From: JAMXLO01 sp963719805
Lineage (GTDB): Bacteria; Pseudomonadota; Alphaproteobacteria; Acetobacterales; Acetobacteraceae
Direction: 5' to 3'
Assembly: GCA_963719805.1 (NCBI GenBank)
Contig: CAVRDF010000007.1
Span: 1 to 64,000 of the forward strand
Length of the DNA stretch: 64,000 nt
Shown: one piece after another, positions 33,509 to 41,764 of the stretch
Layout of the letters: each line of letters begins with the position of its first letter
Numbering within the stretch: position 1 is the stretch's first letter
The notes under the pieces: model-generated
What the model was told of the DNA's origin: nothing
Database searches by the model: none
Seen by the model: only the letters and a program-made list of their open reading frames with translations
Position numbers and translations under genes: made by a program

Positions 33509-34230
33509 CTATTTGTCAAGCGGCGATACGCGTGGCGTTGATTTCTTTCTGACGCTCCCATGAGGGTGAACACCTCCCGAGCCAGATAGCGTTTGAGGGC
33601 GCGGATGGCGTCGAGCTTGGAATGACCCTCTGCGATACGTCGGGCGACGTAATCCTTCGTCCTTGGGTTGGTGCGCAGCCTGCCAATGGCGATGATATGC
33701 AAGGCGCTGTTGGCGGCCCGATCGCCGCCGCGGTTGAGACGATGTCGAATAATCTTGCCTGACGAGGCCGGCACGGGGCTGACGCCATAAAGGGCGGCGA
33801 AGCCGGCCTCTGATCGCATGCGGTCTGGATTGCCACCAGCCGTCAGCAAGAGCTGTGCTGCCCCCGTGTGGCCGATGGAGTTGCGTATGACAAGAGCAGG
33901 CGCCAGCTCGTCGACGATGGCAGCAATCATGACGTCGAGGTCGGCGATTTCGTCGTGTAGCTCGAGGTAGCGGCGGGCCAGAGACTTCAGGCTGATCCGA
34001 TATGCGGCCTCGACCTCCCGATAGCCGGTCAGGTCGGGTCGCCAGGCCGCGAGCGTGCGAACGAGCTTCATTCGGGTCATGACGCGTAGCTGGTCACGTA
34101 GGGCATCCGGTGCTGAGATGATCGTGTTCTGGATCATCTGCAGGGCGACGCGTCGAGCGGTGACCGCTGTCTTGCGACAGGCGACCAAAACCCGGAGCGC
34201 CTCGATCATGCCATCGCGGCTGCGTGGCAA
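33509..34230 (-). mobile_element. IS110-family insertion sequence remnant (C-terminal part)
   Basis: Reading leftward: IEALRVLVACRKTAVTARRV, LQMIQNTIISAPDALRDQL, a helical linker, GGNPDRMRSEAGFAALYGVS, GKIIRHRLNRGGDRAANSAL, and YVARRIAEGHSKLDAIRALK RYLAREVF. This is the linker plus the Transposase_20 domain with the G-x-S-P...H-R-L-N-R-G-G-D-R-x-A-N signature. The DEDD N-terminal part is missing. One shift near 33545 precedes the natural end INATRIAA and TGA. It is a different IS from the one at 25685 (no overlap in domain content to compare, but a different subgroup by sequence style). Confidence 0.75.
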
Positions 34231-34247
34231 CCAGAAACCGCGGGCGG

Positions 34248-34460
34248 CTACTTCTGGCCATGCTCCTGAGCGTGGGCCTTCGTCGCCTCCTCGGCCGCAG
34301 CCCGGGCGTGGTGCCCGTGGGCATTGGCTGTGTGGGCATGATGTGCCGCCTTCTCGTGATTGCCGGCCTCGTGATGTTTGGCCGCCTCATCGTGGTGCCG
34401 GGCCGCATGTGTGGCGTGTTCGGATGCCCTCTTATGGTGTTCTGCAGCTTGCTTTGACAT
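34248..34460 (-). CDS. Histidine/alanine-rich small protein
   Basis: 70 residues, about a quarter His and a quarter Ala: MSKQAAEHHKRASEHATHAA, then RHHDEAAKHHEAGNHEKAAH and a similar end. A repeating A-x-x-H-H pattern with 7-8 residue spacing predicts one long amphipathic helix with a histidine face, able to bind Ni, Zn or Cu. Similar His-rich small proteins are seen in rhizobia and acetobacteria. It is in good frame, with GGAGGATATC just before the ATG (34460). Confidence 0.65.
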   Translation of the reverse strand: MSKQAAEHHKRASEHATHAARHHDEAAKHHEAGNHEKAAHHAHTANAHGHHARAAAEEATKAHAQEHGQK

Positions 34461-34725
34461 GATATCCTCCGAAATTGCGATTGCCGGTCGACGGCTTTGC
34501 CGTCCGGAGTTAGGTGGAGCGTTGCGCAGACCAATTCAACGCACATTGCGTTCTCGAGGTTGGCATACCGGTTACGGAACTTGCCGTTGGGCAACGGCGC
34601 ACTTGCGCGGGGTAGCGCAATGCCAATGCACGGCGCGGAATGTAGAGAAAGCGATCGCTGTGCATGTATCTATCACGCGGGTGAGGCGGCTTCGTCTACG
34701 CCATTGGTCAGTTCGACGGACTTCG

Positions 34726-35000
34726 TCAAATTCTGAGCGCGCAGGTTTGAGTCGCTGATCGGAGCCGCGGAAGACGGAGCTCGTAGCGCCGCCAAGAGCT
34801 CGGGTCCTCTGCTTGCAAGTTTCCGTCAAGTGCGGCGCGGGCGTGTCCGATTTCTTCCATTTTGATCTCATGAATTTGCTTCGCTTCGCGGCTTCGGCTT
34901 TCGAGATTGGCAGTTCGCGCTGCTTGCGTCGTCTTTCCTGCTTGCCACTTCCTTTTGAGCTTTGGTTCGCAGCGCATTCTAGGTGCAGTAGCGACGGGAG
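34726..35000 (-). pseudogene. Partial copy of the TolA-like coiled-coil gene
   Basis: The frame KQIHEIKMEEIGHARAALDG then NLQAEDPSSWRR aligns with KNIHQARIEEIERARSELDK KLQAEDASWQRQ of the gene at 36449-37060. The last 30 residues and the whole N-terminal half are missing or in another frame. It overlaps the sequence just upstream of the NDH-2 gene, so the two copies flank that gene. Confidence 0.55.
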
Positions 35001-35005
35001 GGCCG

Positions 35006-36292
35006 ATGGAGGAGGCAACCGCACGGCTACCACGGATCGTGATCCTGGGCGCGGGTTTCGCCGGTCTGACGGCAGCCAAACAACTGGCCAAACTGGCGGT
35101 CGACCTCACCATTGTCGACCAACGTAACCACCATCTATTCCAGCCGCTGCTGTATCAGGTGGCGACTGCCGGACTGTCGCCGGCGGACATCGCGACGCCG
35201 ATCCGCAGCCTATTCCGCGGTCGCGGAAACGTGCAGGTAATCTTGGGAAGCGTCGCAGCCATCGATCTGATCGCTCAGACGGTGTCGCTCGGTGATCGCG
35301 CGATCGCTTACGACACGCTGATCGTCGCCACCGGCGCGCGGCATGCGTATTTCGGCCACGACGAATGGGAGCCCGTCGCTCCGGGGCTGAAGCAGGTCGA
35401 GGATGCAACGGAGATCCGCCGGCGTATTCTGCTGGCATTCGAGCGGGCCGAAACTGAACCAGAAGCCGCCGAACGACGGCGCTTGCTCACGTTCGCCGTT
35501 GTCGGCGCCGGCCCTACCGGGGTCGAATTGGCCGGCGCCATCGCAGAGTTGGCCCGCGTCGCACTGGTGCGCGACTTCCGCAACATCGACACCGCGGATA
35601 CGCGCATCATCCTGATCGAAGCAGGTGAGCGCGTCCTGCCGACCTTCCCGCAGACCTTGTCCGCCAAGGCGCTGGCGGCGCTCCAGGCATTAGGTGTCGA
35701 GGTCCGACTTGGATCGCCGGTAACCGATTGCTCGGCTGCTGGCGTGGTCGTGGCCCAACAAGCCATCCCGGCGGCCACAATCATGTGGGCGGCTGGGGTG
35801 ACGGCTTCGCCAGCGGCAGCCTGGCTGGGTGCGGAGCATGATCCTGCCGGGCGCGTTCTGGTGAAACCTAATTTGACGTTATTGCATCACCCCGAGGTTT
35901 TCGTAATTGGCGACACAGCTGTCGTGCGGGATGCATTGGGGCAGTCTCTACCGGGTCTGGCGCCGGTGGCGAAGCAGCAAGGTGCCTTCGTCGCTGAATG
36001 CATTGCGGCACGATTGGCAGGCCGCACGACCAGTAACTTCCGCTACCGCAATCTGGGTAGCTTGGCGACAATCGGCCGCGGCCACGCTGTAGCTGACTTC
36101 GGCTGGCTCCGCTTATCCGGCCGCGTCGCATGGCTGCTGTGGGGCCTCGTCCACATCGCTTTCCTCATAGGCTTCCGAAACCGAATTGTAGTGCTGCTCG
36201 ATTGGCTGTGGGCGTATGTGACTTTCAAGCGCGGTGCACGCCTGATCATCCATGCCCCGCTGACGGATCAGCCGACCACCCGAATAAGGTGA
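35006..36292 (+). CDS. ndh: Type II NADH dehydrogenase
   Basis: 428 residues. FAD-binding Rossmann motif IVILGAGFAGLTAAKQLAKL near 10-29, second nucleotide site FAVVGAGPTGVELAGAIAEL near 160-180, the C-terminal FAD contact VFVIGDTA, and the typical NDH-2 end VAWLLWGLVHIAFLIGFRNR with the amphipathic membrane anchor. It oxidises NADH and reduces quinone without pumping protons. The ATG at 35006 starts MEEATARLPRIV. Intact. It stands between two copies of a TolA-like sequence and is probably part of the stress cargo. Confidence 0.9.
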   Translation: MEEATARLPRIVILGAGFAGLTAAKQLAKLAVDLTIVDQRNHHLFQPLLYQVATAGLSPADIATPIRSLFRGRGNVQVILGSVAAIDLIAQTVSLGDRAIAYDTLIVATGARHAYFGHDEWEPVAPGLKQVEDATEIRRRILLAFERAETEPEAAERRRLLTFAVVGAGPTGVELAGAIAELARVALVRDFRNIDTADTRIILIEAGERVLPTFPQTLSAKALAALQALGVEVRLGSPVTDCSAAGVVVAQQAIPAATIMWAAGVTASPAAAWLGAEHDPAGRVLVKPNLTLLHHPEVFVIGDTAVVRDALGQSLPGLAPVAKQQGAFVAECIAARLAGRTTSNFRYRNLGSLATIGRGHAVADFGWLRLSGRVAWLLWGLVHIAFLIGFRNRIVVLLDWLWAYVTFKRGARLIIHAPLTDQPTTRIR

Positions 36293-36448
36293 TCGAGTCT
36301 GAGTGGTTCGTTGTGATGGTCCCGACCCGTGATCGCCGGCGCGACGGCGATAGGCTGGGCGGCGCTATCCTTCGGTTGGTTTCATATCATCGGATGAGTT
36401 AGCCACTCCGTCGCCGGTCGGAGGGGGGATCGAGACGAGATGCAACTG

Positions 36449-37060
36449 TTAATCCCGTGCCCGAGCCAAAATCGCTTCAAGTTTTGCTCGTTGTCTTTGC
36501 CAGCTGGCATCTTCAGCTTGTAACTTTTTGTCGAGCTCGGAGCGGGCGCGTTCAATCTCTTCAATCCTGGCCTGATGAATGTTCTTGGCTTCTTCAAGCG
36601 CTTTTTCAGCCTCCGCGATTGCCAGTTCGCGCTGCTTACGTTGTTTTTCCTGCTTGACCGCTTCCTTCTGACGCTCTCGCTCGCGCCGCTTTTCTTCTCT
36701 CTCGAACGCAAGTGCTGCAGCGATGGTGGCTTTATCATCGAGTTTGCGAGCTTGTGATCCTTTTGCCGTTGACCTCACCCTGGTCGTTGTCTGCTTAACG
36801 GCGCCGATGCCGAGGTCTCGCGGTAAGGTGGCATTCTGATTGAAGGTATCATTCGATCCGACCGCGCGCCTCAGAACGACCCCCGGCTTGGCCATCGTTG
36901 CGGCAATGATTGCAGGATCCTCAGCTTCCTTGGCGAGGCCTTGATGGAAAAGGTTGCTGTTCGAACCCCAGGCCTCCAAAGCCGCCTTCATCGACGGTGC
37001 CGCAACCGCCAGCTCAAAGAAGCCAAGCGAAGTTGTAAAGGTCTTGAGCTTCCTCGGCAT
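36449..37060 (-). CDS. TolA-like coiled-coil protein
   Basis: 203 residues. N-terminal domain MPRKLKTFTTSLGFFELAVA, APSMKAALEAWGSNSNLFHQ, KPGVVLRRAVGSNDTFNQN (about 1-80), then a long highly charged coiled coil (about 110-200: AFEREEKRRERERQKEAVKQ, then ELAIAEAEKALEEAK). No transmembrane helix, so not a true TolA although databases often use that name. The 'MPRKLK-FTTSLGFFELAVAAPSMKAALEAWG' type is common in rhizobia. The start overlaps the exonuclease stop (TAATG), forming a two-gene operon. Confidence 0.7.
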   Translation of the reverse strand: MPRKLKTFTTSLGFFELAVAAPSMKAALEAWGSNSNLFHQGLAKEAEDPAIIAATMAKPGVVLRRAVGSNDTFNQNATLPRDLGIGAVKQTTTRVRSTAKGSQARKLDDKATIAAALAFEREEKRRERERQKEAVKQEKQRKQRELAIAEAEKALEEAKNIHQARIEEIERARSELDKKLQAEDASWQRQRAKLEAILARARD

Positions 37061-37869
37061 TAGCCGGCTGCTTTCTTCCGAGAGCGTTTCCGCGAACCTT
37101 CGTTCAGTTCGATCCACACCGGTGCGTGGTCGCTCGTTTTTTCCCAGCCGCGCACCTCGCGCGCGACGCCGCCGGAAAAGAGCCGTGTCTTGAGCACTGG
37201 GCTTAGCAGCAGATGATCAATGCGCAGGCCGGCATCGCGCGCGAAAGCGTTGCGAAAATACTTCCAGAATGTATAGACGCGTTTGCCCGGATAGAGATCG
37301 CGCAATGCATCGCTCCATCCCAACTTAACGAAGTCCGCATATGCTTTGCGCACTTCCGGCCGGAACAGAGCGTCGTCCAGCCAGCGCTCCGGCGCATAGA
37401 CATCCAAATCCGTCGGCATGACGTTGAAGTCGCCCGCCATGATGAATGGCGCACCCATGCCAATGACAGTCTTTCCATATTTGTGGAGCCGCTCGAACCA
37501 GGCAAGTTTATAGTCGAATTTGGGGCCAGGCGCGGGGTTGCCATTGGGAAGATACAGGCACCCAACAGTGATGCCGGCGACGGCGGCTTCGATATAGCGG
37601 CTATGGGCATCCTCAGGGTCGCCGGGCAGGCCACGTCGGGTTTCGACGGGATCGGTGCCGCGCGCAAGTATCGCAACGCCATTCCATGCCTTCTGTCCGT
37701 GCCAGACCGCTCCGTATCCGGCTTTGCGGATATCGCTGAGGGGGAACTTCTCTTGCGGGGTCTTCAATTCCTGGAGGCATACGACGTCGGGCTGCGCTTC
37801 CGCGAGCCAACGCAGCAGAACCGGCAGTCGGCCATTCACCCCGTTTACATTATAGGTCGCGATTTTCAT
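37060..37869 (-). CDS. xthA: Exodeoxyribonuclease III (AP endonuclease)
   Basis: 269 residues, full length for the family: MKIATYNVNGVNGR (Asn7), CLQELK (metal-binding Glu34), YLPNGN, MAGDFNVMPTDLD (Asp/Asn pair), TFWKYF, LRIDHLLLS and SDHAPVW (catalytic His near 253). It repairs abasic sites and blocked 3' ends after oxidative damage. The extra basic tail (GSRKRSRKKAAG) is typical of alphaproteobacterial copies. It is co-transcribed with the TolA-like gene. As part of an accessory stress region, it may be a second xth copy. Confidence 0.93.
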   Translation of the reverse strand: MKIATYNVNGVNGRLPVLLRWLAEAQPDVVCLQELKTPQEKFPLSDIRKAGYGAVWHGQKAWNGVAILARGTDPVETRRGLPGDPEDAHSRYIEAAVAGITVGCLYLPNGNPAPGPKFDYKLAWFERLHKYGKTVIGMGAPFIMAGDFNVMPTDLDVYAPERWLDDALFRPEVRKAYADFVKLGWSDALRDLYPGKRVYTFWKYFRNAFARDAGLRIDHLLLSPVLKTRLFSGGVAREVRGWEKTSDHAPVWIELNEGSRKRSRKKAAG

Positions 37870-38103
37870 CGTATGGGCGGGCTCGTGGGGTTCCGACTAC
37901 GATTGCAGGCATTACACATCGTGGTCGAATTGCTCTCGTCAGTTTACCCAGCCGCGTCATCTCCCCACCACCCACTTCGATGCTCGGGCAATGGAGGTGG
38001 AGCAGCAACGCGCAGCATGCGGGTGCCGTTCGACTGGCTTGCCAGGATCAAGTGATGCCAACTAATCCGGCTGTAGCGGTGCGCCGCTGATATACGTCAG
38101 GGA

Positions 38104-38286
38104 TTGGTAAGGCATCGCTGGTTCACCACGGAGTGCCGCAACGCCGGCACCGATCGGGACGCGGTCGACGAGCTGACTGGCCACGTCGCCGAGGGGATCA
38201 CGGATCGCGTCTACAATGCCGGGCCGAACGAGGCGATGCTGCGCGCGGCGGGGGAGGCGGTGCGGCTACCGGCAGTTCAGCAATAG
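38104..38286 (+). pseudogene. Tyrosine recombinase C-terminal remnant
   Basis: About 60 residues: FTTECRNAGTDRDAVDELTG, HVAEGITDRVYNAGPNEAML, RAAGEAVRLPAV. This is the end of a phage-type integrase: H in TGHVAEGITDRVY and the tyrosine nucleophile region. The catalytic core upstream is missing. The same frame stays open after the stop for 53 codons (HRRLRKLIDTAP..., to TAG near 38446), without a start codon. It marks the left edge of the second small-gene array. Confidence 0.6.
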
Positions 38287-38518
38287 CGGTGCCAGCAATG
38301 CGTTCACCGGCGCCTGCGGAAGCTGATCGACACAGCCCCCAACCAAGAGTGCATTCACCCGCGTGCGTGGACGATCATCCACGCGGAAGTGCGCCACGAG
38401 ATCGTTCAGAGGTGCGGGCGGAAAGGGCGAGTGCCATTCGCCTAGATGAGGCATCTTGTCATCCTAAGAGTTGTTGACAACACATGGTAGACTGGCTGAC
38501 GGAATGTAAGGGCCGGCT

Positions 38519-38965
38519 ACCCTCGCGCCTCGGGTCCCAGGAGCGGCACACGGCGCGGCCGGATGCGTTGGTTAGTTCCGCGGCAGATTATTCTTGCACG
38601 AGAATTTGATCTTTGGCATTGTCGCGTATGCCATACGCCGTCACGGTTGCGGACCCGCAGGGGTTTCAGGTGGTAACCAACTTCCCGACTGAAGGGATGC
38701 GCTATCCGATCGCGAACTTTGGTCACCGCGCGGAAGCCGAGGCGTTTGTCGCGTCAATGCGTCGGATCGATAGTGCAGCGGCTTGCCCACCTGCGCCAGG
38801 TGGAGCTGGGCTACAGTAGCCCTGACACTTTTCCGCGGTGACGCCGTGGCCCGGGTCACCGCAGTCGACGGCCAGAGCGAAGCCGGTCAGTTCGCGCAGC
38901 GGGCTCGCCAGGATCGCGGGACGTTGGCCACGGGCGGAGGCGTTTGCGGCTACTGGCCGGGGGAA
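38519..38965 (-). pseudogene. RGQR cysteine-rich gene split by another gene
   Basis: The N-terminal part reads ANASARGQRPAILASPLREL then TGFALAVDCGDPGHG (about 38957-38840), and the C-terminal part NQRIRPRRVPLLGPEARG (about 38573-38520). The middle, including the second Cys pair, is replaced by about 250 bp that carry the GFQV-family gene on the other strand. Compare the unsplit gene at 4464. A clear case of module exchange inside the array. Confidence 0.55.
38628..38819 (+). CDS. Small protein, GFQV family (second copy)
   Basis: 63 residues: MPYAVTVADPQGFQVVTNFP, TEGMRYPIANFGHRAEAEAF, VASMRRIDS and a Pro/Gly tail. It aligns with 4544-4723 at M-x-Y, P-x-GFQV, A-x-F, A-x-x-F and MRR-D. In the first array this gene lies beside the RGQR gene, here it lies inside it and on the opposite strand. 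The ATG at 38628 is preferred over TTG 38613 because similarity starts there. Confidence 0.5.
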   Translation: MPYAVTVADPQGFQVVTNFPTEGMRYPIANFGHRAEAEAFVASMRRIDSAAACPPAPGGAGLQ

Positions 38966-39006
38966 ATTTCTGACCAGAGGTGCCCGAAATGTCCCCCACT
39001 TTGCGC

Positions 39007-39093
39007 TCACGAGTTGTGTAATCGCCACACCTCGCGGCCAATGGCGATTGCCAGGGCTGCCACCGCCAAGATGCACAGCCAGATCACGCGCAC
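39007..39093 (-). CDS. 28-residue single-pass membrane peptide
   Basis: A GTG at 39093 gives VRVIWLCILAVAALAIAIGR then EVWRLHNS and TGA. One hydrophobic helix with charged ends. It resembles 8396-8476 in start (V-R-x-x-W), length and placement next to an RWTR-type gene. Lacking longer homology I hold it at low confidence. Confidence 0.35.
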   Translation of the reverse strand: MRVIWLCILAVAALAIAIGREVWRLHNS

Positions 39094-39114
39094 GAGCTAC
39101 CTGCGGATCTCTCA

Positions 39115-39267
39115 TCATCCATAGTGCGCGGCAGTCTCGGCGATCTTGCGATATGCCTCGGCCACCAGGCGCCACTGTTGCGAAAGCTCAGGCGTCGGCG
39201 CTCGGAGGGCTTCCTCCTCGGCGCGTTTGGCTCGGGCGAGGTAGCGGTCAATACGGTAGTCCGGCAC
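39115..39267 (-). CDS. 50-residue helical protein, distant RWTR-type
   Basis: GTG 39267: VPDYRIDRYLARAKRAEEEA, LRAPTPELSQQWRLVAEAYR, KIAETAAHYG and TGA. Two amphipathic helices with Y-x-x-x-A-x-x-A-E-E-x-A and W-x-x-x-A-E-A-Y-x-x-x-A-E, the layout of the 4923 gene (RLAREARAAAD...LAEHFENLA). It sits in the equivalent position of the second array. Confidence 0.5.
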   Translation of the reverse strand: MPDYRIDRYLARAKRAEEEALRAPTPELSQQWRLVAEAYRKIAETAAHYG

Positions 39268-39430
39268 GGCTGCAGGACCTCAACGCAGCGCCATTCTTTA
39301 GCCCGCTATCAATAGTCGTCGGACAATCGAATGGCCACTATTTGGCATAGCGCAAACGCTGGGCGTATGGTGTCGCGGTCACACTGACTACTTCCCCGGC
39401 GTGACACGATGACCCAGACAGCCAACCTTG

Positions 39431-39456
39431 CCGGCCCTACGGGGCCGGTTTTCTTT
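39431..39456 (+). terminator. Repeated GC hairpin with T-rich tail
   Basis: CCGGCCC (39431-39437), loop TACG, GGGCCGG (39442-39448), tail TTTTCTTTT. Identical in design to the hairpins at 4879 and 8153 and in the same place as the one at 5211, just beyond the 3' end of the MPIVRA-family gene. Confidence 0.65.
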
Positions 39457-39467
39457 TGGGCGGGACC

Positions 39468-39680
39468 TTAGCCGCCCGGCGGCCGCATCATCCGGTCGAC
39501 GAACCGCTTCGCCTTCGCGTCGCCTTCCTCATCCGGAACCTGCTCGGCCGGTTCATAGCGCCATCGCCGCGGATGCTTGGCCGTGATGATCGCGGCGGCG
39601 GGCTGTGGCTTCGCTGGCTTGGACGACTTCGCTGGTGAACGCTTGGGTCGGTTGGCTCTGACGATCGGCATGCGGAACAT
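39468..39680 (-). CDS. Small basic protein, MPIVRA-MMRPPG family (second copy)
   Basis: 70 residues: MFRMPIVRANRPKRSPAKSS, KPAKPQPAAAIITAKHPRRW, RYEPAEQVPDEEGDAKAKRF, VDRMMRPPGG. Most positions equal the 5208-5459 gene; the 20-residue C-terminal extension of that gene is absent because the stop follows PPGG. The upstream 58/56-residue gene is again next to it, so the pair moved together. Confidence 0.55.
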   Translation of the reverse strand: MFRMPIVRANRPKRSPAKSSKPAKPQPAAAIITAKHPRRWRYEPAEQVPDEEGDAKAKRFVDRMMRPPGG

Positions 39681-39725
39681 GTAGCGCGGGGCTAGCGCGA
39701 GGTGCCGATGCTTGGCGGCTGATGG

Positions 39726-39896
39726 CTAGTGATCTGGTATGACCTCGACTAGTCGCCACGTAAAACCGCGTGGCGCAGCTGGCATCCGGTCCCCCTTCAC
39801 GAGCGTCGTGCGCCTGCCGGTGGGACTGCCGAACACATTCAGTTCTTCATAATGTCCCATTACGAGGACTAGTTCGCCGGGATTGTGCTCAGACAT
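39726..39896 (-). CDS. Small protein, GHYEELNVFG-TWRLVE family (second copy)
   Basis: 56 residues: MSEHNPGELVLVMGHYEELN, VFGSPTGRRTTLVKGDRMPA, APRGFTWRLVEVIPDH. Only the first residues and a few inside differ from 5518-5694. The stop is TAG at 39726-39728 and the ATG at 39896. It lies 9 nt downstream of the CxCDCG pseudogene, the same order as in the first array. Confidence 0.6.
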   Translation of the reverse strand: MSEHNPGELVLVMGHYEELNVFGSPTGRRTTLVKGDRMPAAPRGFTWRLVEVIPDH

Positions 39897-39904
39897 TCGG
39901 CCAT

Positions 39905-40143
39905 CCTAGCACCGGAGCGGGAGCGACGAACCGAACCACCGGCACCGGCTGCCATCACCTGGGGACGGCAAGGTGCAAGCTGGCGGGCGAGGCACCCGAC
40001 GATCGCGTTCTGCCGCCTCTGAGGTGGCTGCCGAGCTTGATCGTGGTCCGGCCGCAGTCGCAGCGGCACCCCAACTATGCGCCGCTGGCACCAGGTGCCG
40101 GCGTGGCTCAAACGGTCAGGCGACCATTCCGCTGGTGAGGCAT
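39905..40143 (-). pseudogene. CxCDCG zinc-motif gene, second broken copy
   Basis: From ATG 40143: MPHQRNGRLTV, a stop after a shift, then CRCDCGRTTIKLGSHLRGGR and TRS, another shift, then GCLARQLAPCRP. It retains the six residues missing from the 5929 copy but has its own breaks. Two copies broken at different points show that an intact parent existed and that the damage is independent. Confidence 0.5.
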
Positions 40144-40251
40144 CCGAATGAGATGATTGGCCACATCAGAACGGTGACTTAGAAAAGTCACGCTGCATTG
40201 CGCTGTTCTCCGCCTCGGATCTTTGCGTCCGGGTCTTCGGGTGTTGGGCGG

Positions 40252-40286
40252 AAGCCCCGCGGTTAATAGCGCGGGGCTTTCGTTCG
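40252..40286 (+). terminator. Rho-independent terminator
   Basis: AAGCCCCGCG (40252-40261), loop GTTAATAG, CGCGGGGCTT (40270-40279), tail TCGTTCGTT. A 10-bp stem, one of the strongest in the window. It closes the second small-gene array. Confidence 0.65.
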
Positions 40287-40345
40287 TTGGCATCCATCGA
40301 AGGATTGATTATTGGGGGTTCCGATCAAAGCCCAATCAAAGGAAA

Positions 40346-40372
40346 AAGTCGGCCTCTGAGGCCGGCCTTTGT
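40346..40372 (+). terminator. Terminator-like hairpin
   Basis: AAGTCGGCC, loop TCTGA, GGCCGGCCTT, then TGTCGTTG. About 80 nt after the previous terminator; the two may insulate the array from the integrase region. Confidence 0.5.
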
Positions 40373-41185
40373 CGTTGAATTGTCGTAATAAACGTTCTCG
40401 GCTTCATGTTTTTTGAAATATTGTTGCGCGAATTCGGCTACGATTTTGATTGAAGTTGCGCGAGGCGGGCCACCTGGCAGACCGGAGTTGGCCGAGGGTA
40501 TACCCCCCTCCACCCCCCGGGGTGGGTGGGCCCGAGGGTCACTCCCTAGGCACTGGATCTGTAGGCTGGAGTGTAGACTGGCGTTCTGACTTCAGCCTAA
40601 GTATCTATCATCACTTGGATTTATTGGCCAGTTAGGCGGAGATCGTGTTCGCCAAACCTATGGGACCGGGAGAGGCCTATACGGAAGCCCTAGTCGAGAA
40701 TTGAGCCAGAAAGTCGGCCTAAACCGCGGCGTTCCGCTATCCGCTTAGGCCATACGGCAATCGAACGTTTTTTTCCGAATGCGCCACGCAGTGTTCGGTG
40801 GGAATCGTGACACCGCGCGCGGCGCTGGGACCGCGACGGCAGTTCGACCAGCGATCGCCGCCACATAAACCCAGAATATGCGGCGCCGTGTGCCGGCTTC
40901 TAGCGGGCGTTTCTTCCCCTGAAATGTGAAATAACTGCGTTATTGCTGGCATTTTGGCGACAGTCGCCGAAGGTCTACCCATGAAAATACCCGCATTGCG
41001 GTAAGCGTTCATACCCCCTCCTACCTGGGTAGGGCCGGACCAGGGGATATGCCAGCCGGCCGTCACGGCCCATGGGCCGTCCACCCGGTCCAACTCCTTC
41101 AAAAACATTCGGCTTTTTGAGTGCACTGCCGAATGCCGCTCGATATTGAAGGATTAGACCGACGGTAGCTTTAGGAGTTCCAGCT
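40373..41185. other. Long gap before the integrase gene
   Basis: About 810 nt without a recognisable gene; the longest frame (40737-41126, minus) has no motif. The notable points are a C-run/G-run palindrome at about 40504-40533 (CACCCCCCGGGGTGGGTGGG) and, just before the integrase, a hexamer-rich stretch. This is the likely home of the integrase promoter and possibly an attachment site, but I see no tRNA fragment. Confidence 0.4.
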
Positions 41186-41764
41186 ATGCGCAAAGCTGCA
41201 TCCCACAGCGAAAAGCCGAATGTTCGGCAGAAGTATCTAACTCCGCAGCAAGCGCGGCGCGTAATCGACGCCGCGAGCCACGTGGGGCGACAGAGTGAGC
41301 GCGACAAGTTGCTTCTCACGCTGATCTATCGCCACGGGCTTCGCGTGTCCGAGGCCGTCGATTTACGCTGGTCTGACTTCGATCTTGAAGCACGGCAAAA
41401 GACGTTGCTGGTCCGCAGGATCAAGGGCAGCAAAGATAGCCGCCATACACTGGAACCTGACACCGCTCGGCTGCTCAAGCGGCATCTGGCGTACGCTGAC
41501 GGGCATTACGTCTTCCGCAGCGAGCGTGGCGGGCCGATGAGCGTGGATTCGGTGCAGGTCATCTGCAAGCGCGCTGGGGAGCAAGCTGGCCTGGGTTTCC
41601 AGGTTCACCCGCACATGCTGCGTCACGCCTGTGGCTTTGCCCTGGCGGAGGCTGCGACCGACACACGGCTCATCCAGGATTACCTGGGGCACCGCGATAT
41701 CCGCAACACCGTGATCTACACCGAAACCAGCGCGCGTCGGCTCGCCGCGGTGCGGGTCCGATAG
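41186..41764 (+). CDS. Short tyrosine recombinase (FimB/FimE-like)
   Basis: 192 residues with no N-terminal core-binding domain, like fimbrial switch recombinases. Active-site set: R in YRHGLRVSE (about 51), K in RIKGSK, H-x-x-R in HPHMLRHACG, H in LGHRDIRNT, and Tyr in VIYTET. The start ATG follows TTTAGGAGTTCCAGCT (good ribosome site). Intact, so able to act. It may move the element at 41-45 kb or invert a local segment; I did not find inverted repeats. Confidence 0.9.
   Translation: MRKAASHSEKPNVRQKYLTPQQARRVIDAASHVGRQSERDKLLLTLIYRHGLRVSEAVDLRWSDFDLEARQKTLLVRRIKGSKDSRHTLEPDTARLLKRHLAYADGHYVFRSERGGPMSVDSVQVICKRAGEQAGLGFQVHPHMLRHACGFALAEAATDTRLIQDYLGHRDIRNTVIYTETSARRLAAVRVR

Noticed and set aside
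36449..37060. True TolA of the Tol-Pal system
   Set aside because: No N-terminal membrane helix and no TolA C-terminal domain; only the coiled coil is shared.
40737..41126. Minus-strand frame of 129 codons before the integrase
   Set aside because: No motif, no ribosome site, biased composition; kept only as part of the described gap.
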